This document shows positions 23,848-30,588 of a stretch of DNA of 39,949 nt, in pieces. The notes beneath the pieces were generated by a model. That model was not told the origin of the DNA. It made no database searches and saw only the letters and a list, made by a program, of their open reading frames with translations. The stretch is from a virus. Within the stretch, counting starts at the first letter, position 1. Each line of letters begins with the position of its first letter. A program made the position numbers and the translations under genes. Location of the stretch: positions 1-39,949 of the IMG/VR virus record IMGVR_UViG_3300031787_000311; one strand, given 5' to 3'.

Positions 23848-23900
23848 GCTGCTTAACTATAGCAGCATGGTATATTGAACTACGAATGTTAGTGCATTCG
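23848..23900 (+). promoter_or_regulatory. Two-hairpin leader before the decoration gene
   Basis: GCTGCT (23848-23853) pairs with AGCAGC (23861-23866) around TAACTAT. CGAATG (23883-23888) pairs with CATTCG (23895-23900) around TTAGTG. The second hairpin ends 5 bases before the AAGGAG ribosome site. Such leaders often protect late phage messages from decay. The role here is inferred. The rest of the 168-base gap holds no gene. Confidence 0.45.
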
Positions 23901-23917
23901 ATTTTAAGGAGTAAGAA

Positions 23918-24301
23918 ATGGCAAACCCTGTTCAAGTGCTAGACAAAATTAAGAGGAACCTTGACGCCGTTGGCGTTCCGGCTACTCGAAACGCAACCTC
24001 GGTTACCGCAGCTGGTTTGACCATCAGCTACGTTGACGCCGCGATCCAAAGCCCGATGGGCGGAGTTGATGGCGGTTCTTCGCCGTTTCTTGGAATCGGT
24101 GTTGCAAACCCTGGCGTTCTTAAAGTCAAAGGCGCCGCAGGCGAAAATAGCATCGCTGCTATCTTTGTCAACTCGTCTGACCTGGCTGTTTTGGCTTGCT
24201 GCACCCGCTTCGCTAACGACGTCGTCGTTGAAGCCGGTGATACGACCACTGAACTTGCTCGTCTTGCTGGCCACCCAGATCTTAAGGCTATGGGTCAATA
24301 A
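23918..24301 (+). CDS. Putative capsid decoration protein
   Basis: This 127-residue protein is rich in Ala, Gly, Val and Ser and beta in pattern (VLKVKGAAGENSIAAIFVNS, VVVEAGDTTTEL). Its codons are more GC-rich and C-ending than those of the replication genes, as in the capsid gene, which suggests high expression. Many phages place a small decoration or cement protein just before the scaffold and major capsid genes, which is the order here. No family motif is recognised, so a minor capsid or other abundant virion protein is also possible. It has a structured leader and a strong AAGGAG site. Confidence 0.6.
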   Translation: MANPVQVLDKIKRNLDAVGVPATRNATSVTAAGLTISYVDAAIQSPMGGVDGGSSPFLGIGVANPGVLKVKGAAGENSIAAIFVNSSDLAVLACCTRFANDVVVEAGDTTTELARLAGHPDLKAMGQ

Positions 24302-24319
24302 GACCTAGGAGGATTAACC

Positions 24320-25072
24320 ATGGAAAAGAATCTCGCCAAAAGCCTCACCGATCTTATCGACGAGACGCTTGCTGAGATCGAAGCTCTGAAGAAGAGCGAT
24401 CGCTTTTCCGCTGAAGAGATCGAACTGGGCCACGAAGCAAGTGGCTCCACCGAAACTCAAGCGGTCAGCAAAGCAGACGACGAAGAAGAAGAGCACGAAG
24501 ATAAAGAAGACGAAGAGCACGAAGACGAAGCCAAGAAAGCAGAACATGCTTATAAAAAGGCCGAAGAAGAGTGCGAAAAAGCTGAAAAAGCTTACAAAGA
24601 AGCCATGAAAAAACGCGACATGTGTAAGGCTGAACATGGCAAGCACATGGAAAAAGCTGAAGAAGCTGACGAAGAAGCTGAAGACGAAGAAGAAACGGAA
24701 AAAGCTGAAGGCGTTAACCAGATGGCTAAAGAAGAGGACAAAGAGAAGAAGATGAAGAAGATGGAGAAAAAGCTGGCCAAGTCTATCGAAGCCCGCGTTG
24801 CCCCTCTTGAGAATCAAATCTCTCAAGTCCTTGAAGCTGTAAAAAAACTTGCAGACGCTCCGATTCCTGCTCGCGGCGCAACTTACAAGAATGTTCAAAC
24901 TCTTGCTAAGAGCGCGGGCGAAATTGAGCCTCTCAATAAGTCTCAAGTTCTAAGCGATCTAATTACGCTGAAGAAATCAGGTAAAGAAGTGTCAACTGAG
25001 GATGTCCTCAAAGCAGAAATCGGTTCGGCTGACGAACTGCAAGTAATCGCAACCAAATACGGGATTAAGTAA
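24320..25072 (+). CDS. Putative head scaffolding protein
   Basis: This 250-residue protein is dominated by Glu, Lys, Ala and Asp. Residues 50-150 are almost entirely charged (DDEEEEHEDKEDEEHEDEAK), forming a long helix or coiled coil. The C-terminal 90 residues are a mixed helical part with a conserved-looking LEVSTEDVLKA-like end. It lies between the decoration and major capsid genes, the usual place of the scaffold that guides prohead assembly and is then cut by the prohead protease. TAGGAGG precedes the ATG. The extreme charge supports the call but is not specific. Confidence 0.65.
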   Translation: MEKNLAKSLTDLIDETLAEIEALKKSDRFSAEEIELGHEASGSTETQAVSKADDEEEEHEDKEDEEHEDEAKKAEHAYKKAEEECEKAEKAYKEAMKKRDMCKAEHGKHMEKAEEADEEAEDEEETEKAEGVNQMAKEEDKEKKMKKMEKKLAKSIEARVAPLENQISQVLEAVKKLADAPIPARGATYKNVQTLAKSAGEIEPLNKSQVLSDLITLKKSGKEVSTEDVLKAEIGSADELQVIATKYGIK

Positions 25073-25091
25073 GAAAGGGAGATAAGAGAAG

Positions 25092-26546
25092 ATGTATCAA
25101 GACGCAATGAACCAAATTATGCAGGGTCTGGAGCAGGGTCTCGTCTCCCAGGCTGAAGTCGAGAACCTTAATAAGGCTCTCAGCGCTGGCTACGGCTACG
25201 CTGGTCGTCCGACCGACCTCACCTACGGTGGCGTTATCCAAACTGAATCGCTGGAATCGACCTTGAAAGTCGTGACCTTCGATATGAAAAATCTGAAGCT
25301 GTGGCCATCCCTCAGCATCGACAAGGCCTACAACCTGTTCGAACAGTACAACCGTTTGGTTGGTTACGGTTCTGACGCTTCGCCGTACATTGGTGAAGGC
25401 GGCGCTGGACAAGAAGAAGATTCTACGTACGTACGTGACGGTCAAAGAATCGCCTTCTTCAGCAAACGTCGTAAGGTCAGCCACCAAATGACCCTCGTCC
25501 GTACGTCGGTCGGCGACGTGGTTGCTCAACAAGCAAAAGAAGGCACGATGGACCTTCTGAAAAACGTTGAGCGCGAACTCTACTGGGGTAACTCGCACTT
25601 CACGGACGCTACCGGTAACCAAACTGGTGCAACCGCTGATCTTCCTGTCAACAGCATCGCGATGAGCGGTCTGCTCCAACAGATCCTCAAAGGCGACACC
25701 GACAGCCAGTTCATCTCCAAGGATTTCCAAGGCTGGGGTGCTGAATCGTCCTCTATCGTCCTTGACCTTGCTGGTGCAACCCTTGCTCAAGACGACATCG
25801 AAACCCTCGCTGTTAAAGCTCTTGAGAACTTCGGCGCTCCTACTCAGTTCCACGCTGAGCCGATTGCGATCTCTGCTTTCGTTCGTCAGTTCTATCCTCA
25901 GTTCCGCTCTGAGCCAGGTCTGTCCGGCCAAACTGTTGGCTACGATGTGTCCAAAGTGACCACAACCGCTGGCCAAATCGACCTCAAGCCGAACCTCTTC
26001 CTCCGTCCTCGTCAGCAAGTTCGTCCTTCTGCCGTGAACGCTAACTCCCCAAGCATTGCTGGTCTCAGCATCGCTGGTACGGCTGCTGGCTCTGGTTCTG
26101 ATCTCGCTGCTGGTACGTATCACTATGCACTGACCCTCGTGAACGACTTCGGCGAATCCGCCCCTGTCCTCACCGGTTCAGCAGTGACCGCCACTGCTGG
26201 TCAAAGCGTTACCGTCGCAGTAACCGGTACTGTTCCCGCTAATGTAAAGTACTATAAATTGTATCGTTCAGCTTCGGGCGCTGCTGCTTCGACCGCTCAA
26301 TTCATCGGCAACTACCGCCTCGGCATCTCCGCGATCGTCGACGCTGGTAAGAAACGCCCAGGACTTGGCGAAGCTTTCTTGCTCGACCTTGGCGCCGAAA
26401 CGATGAAGTTTAAACAACTTGCCCCGCTTGCCAAGATGAACCTCGCCGTAGTGACTACTGCCCTCGAGTTCCTCTTGCTCATGTACGGCGCACTGTTTGT
26501 CTACGCTCCGCGCTTCAACGCTGTGATGAAAAACGTTGGCAAATAA
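25092..26546 (+). CDS. Major capsid protein with Ig-like insertion
   Basis: This 484-residue protein resembles the HK97-fold major capsid proteins of large myophages. The N-terminus has LNKALSAGYG (residues 26-35) and LTYGGVIQ (43-50), a pattern I associate with such capsids. Then come KLWPSLSIDKAYNLFEQYN, a KRRKVSHQMTLVR strand and ERELYWGNS near 160. Residues 310-430 contain a Gly/Ser/Ala-rich linker and an Ig or fibronectin-like domain (AGTYHYALTLVNDFGESAPV, then VKYYKLYRSAS), which probably projects from the capsid surface. The gene is GC-rich with C-ending codons, fitting very high expression, and is followed by a strong terminator. The N-terminal 50 residues may be removed during maturation. 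Confidence 0.88.
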   Translation: MYQDAMNQIMQGLEQGLVSQAEVENLNKALSAGYGYAGRPTDLTYGGVIQTESLESTLKVVTFDMKNLKLWPSLSIDKAYNLFEQYNRLVGYGSDASPYIGEGGAGQEEDSTYVRDGQRIAFFSKRRKVSHQMTLVRTSVGDVVAQQAKEGTMDLLKNVERELYWGNSHFTDATGNQTGATADLPVNSIAMSGLLQQILKGDTDSQFISKDFQGWGAESSSIVLDLAGATLAQDDIETLAVKALENFGAPTQFHAEPIAISAFVRQFYPQFRSEPGLSGQTVGYDVSKVTTTAGQIDLKPNLFLRPRQQVRPSAVNANSPSIAGLSIAGTAAGSGSDLAAGTYHYALTLVNDFGESAPVLTGSAVTATAGQSVTVAVTGTVPANVKYYKLYRSASGAAASTAQFIGNYRLGISAIVDAGKKRPGLGEAFLLDLGAETMKFKQLAPLAKMNLAVVTTALEFLLLMYGALFVYAPRFNAVMKNVGK

Positions 26547-26575
26547 GCAAGATCACTGATTAAAGTGAAAATAAG

Positions 26576-26601
26576 GACACCCGCGAGGGTGTCTTTTTTT
26601 T
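26576..26601 (+). terminator. Rho-independent terminator after the capsid gene
   Basis: GACACCC (26576-26582) and GGGTGTC (26587-26593) form a perfect 7-bp stem with a GCGA tetraloop, followed by eight T residues. This is a strong terminator closing the capsid transcript. Confidence 0.96.
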
Positions 26602-26612
26602 ATTCATGTTAG

Positions 26613-26618
26613 TATAAA
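26613..26618 (+). promoter_or_regulatory. TATAAA promoter element for the first glycosyltransferase
   Basis: GTATAAA lies 12 bases after the terminator T-run and 38 bases before the GTG at 26651. It lets this gene be transcribed separately from the capsid gene. Confidence 0.45.
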
Positions 26619-26650
26619 CCACATGTTGCAATAAAAAGCCAAGCAATTAT

Positions 26651-27271
26651 GTGAGCTTTAATTTGAAACCAAATCTTCCAACAGTTACCCTCATCGTCAT
26701 AGATTGCATTAATTACGATAGGGCAAAATTATCCCTCGATCATTGTAGAAATAGCGCTAACTTTGGTGCAGTTAAACTTTTAACACACTTTGATGTAAAC
26801 GATAATGTTGCCGTTAAGATAGAAAAAATTAACTCGATATCGGAATATTCTAATTTTGTAATAAGGAAACTTTCCGATTATTTTGATACGCAGCATGTTT
26901 TAATTGCTCAATGGGATGGGTTTATATGGAACGCTGATCTGTGGGATAATCGTTTTTTACAATACGACTACATCGGCGCCCCTTGGCCGGAAAACATACT
27001 TCACCCAGGTGCTCCAAAGCATTTCAATGTTGGAAATGGTGGTTTTTCCCTTAGAAGTAAGAATCTCCAAGAGTTTCTTAAAAACGACAAAAATCTCACA
27101 ATGCACCATGCGGAAGATGTCGCAATATGTCAATTAAATAGAGCGTACTTAGAGGCAAAAGGCTTTACTTTTGCACCGTTGGATCTAGCGAGAAAATTCA
27201 GTTGGGAATATTATGATCAACAAAACGCCTTTGGTGTCCACGCCAGAATGAAATTAATTAAAAAACATTAA
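26651..27271 (+). CDS. DUF5672-like glycosyltransferase
   Basis: This 206-residue protein contains the block I associate with DUF5672 glycosyltransferase-like proteins: IAQWDGFIWNADLWDNRFLQ near residue 85, then YDYIGAPW, then VGNGGFSLRS near residue 127, and a late HHAEDVAICQL segment near 157 with acidic residues. It would be a cytoplasmic enzyme that adds sugar to a virion, surface or DNA target. The start is GTG; AAAGCC-type purines before it give only a weak ribosome site. Codons are AT-rich compared with the capsid gene. It ends 14 bases inside the oppositely oriented GT9-like gene, and the pair looks like an accessory insertion. Confidence 0.72.
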   Translation: MSFNLKPNLPTVTLIVIDCINYDRAKLSLDHCRNSANFGAVKLLTHFDVNDNVAVKIEKINSISEYSNFVIRKLSDYFDTQHVLIAQWDGFIWNADLWDNRFLQYDYIGAPWPENILHPGAPKHFNVGNGGFSLRSKNLQEFLKNDKNLTMHHAEDVAICQLNRAYLEAKGFTFAPLDLARKFSWEYYDQQNAFGVHARMKLIKKH

Positions 27272-28178
27272 GCTCATTCATTGCATTAATAAACTTTACC
27301 GCAGTCATTTTTGTAACACATTCAGCTAGTTGCATCTTGCGCGGACAGTGATTAAAGTCCCAGAGATTTAGGTTCCAATCTGATTCGCAGAAATTACAAA
27401 ATATATTTGGTGTTATTGCTATTGTCTTTGCCAGACCTCTGTATGGAATGCGCTTAGATGGTGCCACTGTTGTAAAACCTGCAATTACCGGCGTATCAGT
27501 CGTAAAAGCTATATGAATTGGACCGCTGTCCATGCCAATTACGGCTCGAGATTTCGACATTATTGACGCAAGTTCGCAGAGCGTTGTCTGATCGCGTAGA
27601 TCTACGCCAAATCCAGGATATTCGAAATCACTAATTGCCGGATAATCTTTCCATATGGAGATCTTCCCCGTTTTTCCTACGTAAACAGGAATTAAGCCTT
27701 TGGATTGAATATATTGTGCAATAGTTAACAGTTCGTTTGATAAAATTGTTCTCTGTTTATCTCGATAAGTTGTTATGATTATAACGCTTTTGCTAAAATC
27801 AACATTAAATCTATCCACGTTTACTGTTTTTAATGGAATGTATTTAAGTTCAATGTCGCTTAAAATCTTACCCATGAGATTTACACAGCCGTATTCAGTA
27901 AGTTTCATTCTAGATGGAGTTAACTTACATATACCCGTAGCGTTTTTAGGCGGGTTTAGGGTTCTAATCGAAAAGTCTACGGGATAAGAACTGTTTATTG
28001 GTATAAATTTATCGTCGGGGACAAAAGAAAAGATATCTTTAAAATCGTCATAAATTGCAACTAAATATTCTGTTTTACTATGATAAACGTCGATTGCGTG
28101 CTTGAGCGTTGGTGCGGCGGCAATTAGGTCGCCAACCGCAGCGCTATTTAATACGTATACTGTTTTGTTAGCAAACAT
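27258..28178 (-). CDS. Glycosyltransferase family 9-like (heptosyltransferase-like)
   Basis: This is the only - strand gene in the window. The 306-residue protein has the GT-B layout of family 9: an N-terminal Rossmann half (LNSAAVGDLIAAAPTLKHAI), a strand SVIIITTYR at the start of the second half, a GFGVDLRD loop, and the donor-site motif IGMDSGPIHIAF followed by TPVIAGFTTVAPSKRIPY. The C-terminus carries Cys in FCNFCES, NHCPRKM and LAECV. Family 9 enzymes usually move heptoses onto LPS, but phage and surface-glycosylation versions exist. It starts behind AGGTG and has its own GTATAAATA motif on the - strand. It is AT-rich and convergent with the DUF5672-like gene, so it is probably recently acquired. 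Confidence 0.82.
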   Translation of the reverse strand: MFANKTVYVLNSAAVGDLIAAAPTLKHAIDVYHSKTEYLVAIYDDFKDIFSFVPDDKFIPINSSYPVDFSIRTLNPPKNATGICKLTPSRMKLTEYGCVNLMGKILSDIELKYIPLKTVNVDRFNVDFSKSVIIITTYRDKQRTILSNELLTIAQYIQSKGLIPVYVGKTGKISIWKDYPAISDFEYPGFGVDLRDQTTLCELASIMSKSRAVIGMDSGPIHIAFTTDTPVIAGFTTVAPSKRIPYRGLAKTIAITPNIFCNFCESDWNLNLWDFNHCPRKMQLAECVTKMTAVKFINAMNELNVF

Positions 28179-28192
28179 CTATCACCTAAAAG

Positions 28193-28198
28193 TATAAT
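28193..28198 (+). promoter_or_regulatory. TATAAT promoter element for the fibre gene
   Basis: GTATAAT starts at 28192, 72 bases before the GTG of the fibre gene, in the 86-base divergent space. It overlaps the 5' leader of the - strand gene. Confidence 0.42.
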
Positions 28199-28212
28199 AT
28201 AAAAGTACATAT

Positions 28213-28221
28213 TATTTATAC
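28213..28221 (-). promoter_or_regulatory. GTATAAATA promoter element on the - strand
   Basis: The reverse complement of 28213-28221 reads GTATAAATA, the same form as at 17485. It lies 35 bases upstream of the ATG of the GT9-like gene, matching the spacing of the + strand motifs. This independent orientation supports the motif as a real promoter. Confidence 0.55.
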
Positions 28222-28264
28222 ATTAAAACAAACTTAAACAATAATTATCTTAAATGAGACAAAA

Positions 28265-29599
28265 GTGACTTTTATTAAAAAATTTGCATCGAAGCTAGGG
28301 GTTTTAGATTACAAAGGAACCTGGAATGCGGCAACTAACACGCCAGATCTAACAACGAATATCCCTAAAAAGGGATATTATTATATCGTTTCGACTCCCG
28401 GCGCTACAAATTTAAGCGGTATTTCTGAGTGGGAAGCTGGCGACTGGGTTATTCACAACGGCGTCGATTGGCAAAAAATGGATGCCGCTGATAAGGCAAA
28501 AACGAATCAACTTGAATCTTCTATTAATTCACTGTCTTTAGCGGTAAATCAGCTAACATTAAACACATCCAATTTACCACAAGTAAATTCCTCAATTTCT
28601 ACTCTCCAAGCCGCAAATAATAGTTTATCTAGCTCTGTTAACAATTTAACAATATCTATTCAAAATTCAAAATTATCAGACGTTTTTTATGTGGCAAAAA
28701 ATGGAAATGATACTAATGCAACCGGTTCGGTGGCTAGTCCATTTTTAACTATTTCTGCTGCTCTTTTGCATATCGAAACAAATATATTAAATTCACAAAG
28801 TAATGTTGTTGTTGTGGTGGGGCCGGGTGAATATGTTGAGAATGTTACCCTCACTAGACCAAAAACCCATTTAGTGGGACTAGTAGAATCACGGTCCAAT
28901 TCTACGACCATATCTGGAAATTTAACCATAAATCCAGCGTCAACCGTAGACGGTGTTAACAACTCTATTTTTGCAGTTGAGGGTTTTTTAATTTTACCAA
29001 GCGCAGGTGATGCGATCGCTATCACAGGGTCTAAAGAATGCAATGTTCTAATAACAAATTGCTATATTTATGCAGACGGTCCTGGTGCTCAACGAGGGCT
29101 GGTGTCAAATCAAATCTCATCAACAAAAACTCGCATACAGATTCGTAATCTACTTATCAACAATGTTGCAGCAAATAGTTTGGCTTTGGAACTTTCCAAC
29201 TCCTATGCTACTGCAGAGTTTTTAACTTGCTACACTGGCGTGTCTAGTGTAATTTCACTACTAAACACAACGCTTACTGCATCAAATTCGTGGTTTGAAA
29301 ACAATGCATTGTCGCATATTGTAACCGTATCAAACAGCAGTATTTTTTCAATGGGAAGCGGTTATTTATACAATAAATACACAAATGGATCTGGTGTTTT
29401 GATTCAACCGGGTGGCCAAACGATATGCGTGAATAATGTTTTTCAAATAACTGGAATCAATGGATTTGCGGTTTCAGGTTCGCAAGGATCTGTTTTTATG
29501 CATGCAGGTAATTGTTTTGTCTATGGAACTTCAAATAAAATTTCGGCTGCAATTGGTGCAGGTGCCATATCGATGGCCACATCTTTTGCCGCGGTGTAA
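28265..29599 (+). CDS. Fibre protein with beta-helix domain
   Basis: The N-terminal 75 residues of this 444-residue protein include YKGTWNAATNTP, a GYYYIVS strand and GDWVIHNGVDWQKMD, a small module common at the base of phage fibres. Residues 80-135 are a Ser/Asn/Leu heptad-rich coiled coil, expected to form a trimer. Residues 140-440 have repeated short strands with Asn, Ser and Gly turns (FYVAKNGNDTNATGS, then repeated NxxI/V patterns) like a right-handed beta-helix of the pectate-lyase type. It could be a head fibre or tail fibre/spike that binds host surface sugars. Its position next to glycosyltransferase genes is notable. The start is GTG. Confidence 0.75.
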   Translation: MTFIKKFASKLGVLDYKGTWNAATNTPDLTTNIPKKGYYYIVSTPGATNLSGISEWEAGDWVIHNGVDWQKMDAADKAKTNQLESSINSLSLAVNQLTLNTSNLPQVNSSISTLQAANNSLSSSVNNLTISIQNSKLSDVFYVAKNGNDTNATGSVASPFLTISAALLHIETNILNSQSNVVVVVGPGEYVENVTLTRPKTHLVGLVESRSNSTTISGNLTINPASTVDGVNNSIFAVEGFLILPSAGDAIAITGSKECNVLITNCYIYADGPGAQRGLVSNQISSTKTRIQIRNLLINNVAANSLALELSNSYATAEFLTCYTGVSSVISLLNTTLTASNSWFENNALSHIVTVSNSSIFSMGSGYLYNKYTNGSGVLIQPGGQTICVNNVFQITGINGFAVSGSQGSVFMHAGNCFVYGTSNKISAAIGAGAISMATSFAAV

Positions 29600-29600
29600 T

Positions 29601-30215
29601 ATGAAATTGCAAAAAATTTATAGTAGTATTTATCGCGTATCGTTTAATGATTCCGACGATCTCGCGATGTCTTTTCTAAGATTTCAAGAACATTATGAAT
29701 CACCTGAATTTCGTGGACGTTTTTTTAGTTTAAATGAGTACAAGACTTGGTATTCTAAAAAATATGGTTCATTTTCTTATGTTGACGATTGGTCAGGTTT
29801 TAATATTCCGTCATATATTTTTAAACCATTTATAGATGGAAATTTTGGTGAACTGAGTTTACTAGAACGTAAGTTATTAGAGTCTTTTAAAGACGTCAGC
29901 CACCCTTACTATGTAATAGGCACAAACGATGATGGTGCCACCCTAGATCACGAGATTTGTCACGCGCTTTTTTACGTAGACGATCTTTATTGCAAATCAG
30001 TTACCGCCCTCATTGAGGCAAATAGCGATGGTCTTTCATTGCTTTTCGATAAGATCTTGTCCTTAGGTTACCATAAGGCAGTTTTAATAGATGAGGCTAA
30101 CGCCTATCTCTGTGCCAACCCGAATTGGATAGAAGAGCAAGATTTGACTGTTGATTATTGTTTAGTTAAGCAACTTCAACAACTTAGAGACGAAGCGCTT
30201 AATAGAAGATCTTGA
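29601..30215 (+). CDS. HExxH metallopeptidase-like phage protein
   Basis: This protein has 204 residues from ATG 29601, one base after the fibre stop; the open frame continues further upstream inside the fibre gene, but that is overlap. It contains HEICH (H117, E118, H121), the zinc-binding pattern of metallopeptidases, and a later IDEANAYL with E165 as a possible third ligand. A WSGFNIP segment lies near residue 64. I have seen similar proteins with HExxH and DExxAYL in large marine and freshwater phages, where they are often annotated wrongly or as unknown. Catalysis is unproven. A role in virion maturation or fibre processing is inferred from its place beside the fibre gene. Confidence 0.6.
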   Translation: MKLQKIYSSIYRVSFNDSDDLAMSFLRFQEHYESPEFRGRFFSLNEYKTWYSKKYGSFSYVDDWSGFNIPSYIFKPFIDGNFGELSLLERKLLESFKDVSHPYYVIGTNDDGATLDHEICHALFYVDDLYCKSVTALIEANSDGLSLLFDKILSLGYHKAVLIDEANAYLCANPNWIEEQDLTVDYCLVKQLQQLRDEALNRRS

Positions 30216-30216
30216 G

Positions 30217-30245
30217 AGCTTCCGAAAATCTCAACCTCGGAAGCT
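30217..30245 (+). terminator. Possible terminator or processing hairpin
   Basis: AGCTTCCGA (30217-30225) and TCGGAAGCT (30237-30245) form a perfect 9-bp stem with an 11-base loop. No T-run follows; a TATAAT motif comes next. It may be a weak or factor-dependent terminator, or a processing site separating two transcripts. Confidence 0.5.
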
Positions 30246-30247
30246 GG

Positions 30248-30253
30248 TATAAT
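30248..30253 (+). promoter_or_regulatory. Extended -10 promoter element (TGGTATAAT)
   Basis: TGGTATAAT directly follows the hairpin and lies 34 bases before the ATG at 30282. It has the same extended form as at 19475. It probably drives the long block of structural genes that follows, where no further motif of this type was found. Confidence 0.5.
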
Positions 30254-30281
30254 AACAGCAGCTTAATGATGGAGAGACTGT

Positions 30282-30587
30282 ATGTCAAGAGCCATTAATT
30301 TACCCACAGGTTCCTCTAGGGTGTCTGAGGTTGGTCTTGTTTGGCGGGAAATCAGCACCGGTAGCGCCGGAACCTGGGAGGTTCCTAAATACTGCGCGAT
30401 ACGGGTTAGAGCAACTGCTGCTACCTCTATTTCTTTCGACAGTTTGCTTTCTGCCACAATGACGACTAATGAAATAATGATTTTCAACTCTGGTCGTGGA
30501 ACAAACTTAGATTCTAAAGATACGGTAACGCTAACATCTAGTGGTACTGCTTATATTCAAGTAGGTCTTGAAGCAAATAGGGACTAA
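30282..30587 (+). CDS. Small beta-rich structural-type protein
   Basis: This 101-residue protein is rich in Ser, Thr, Ala and Val with alternating strands (CAIRVRATAATSISFDSLL, TVTLTSSGTAYIQVGLE). It looks like a small beta-sandwich, as in virion decoration or head-tail proteins. No family is recognised. It has a GGAGAG site and is first after the promoter motif. The next gene starts 1 base after its stop. Confidence 0.65.
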   Translation: MSRAINLPTGSSRVSEVGLVWREISTGSAGTWEVPKYCAIRVRATAATSISFDSLLSATMTTNEIMIFNSGRGTNLDSKDTVTLTSSGTAYIQVGLEANRD

Positions 30588-30588
30588 T

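Noticed and set aside
24314-24946. A 210-codon - strand frame very rich in Phe, Leu and Val
   Set aside because: It is the complement of the Glu/Lys-rich scaffold codons. The membrane-like look is an artefact.
25065-26123. A 352-codon open frame on the - strand across the capsid gene
   Set aside because: It is antisense to a strongly supported capsid gene. It arises from the C-ending codon bias, has no ribosome site and no family pattern.
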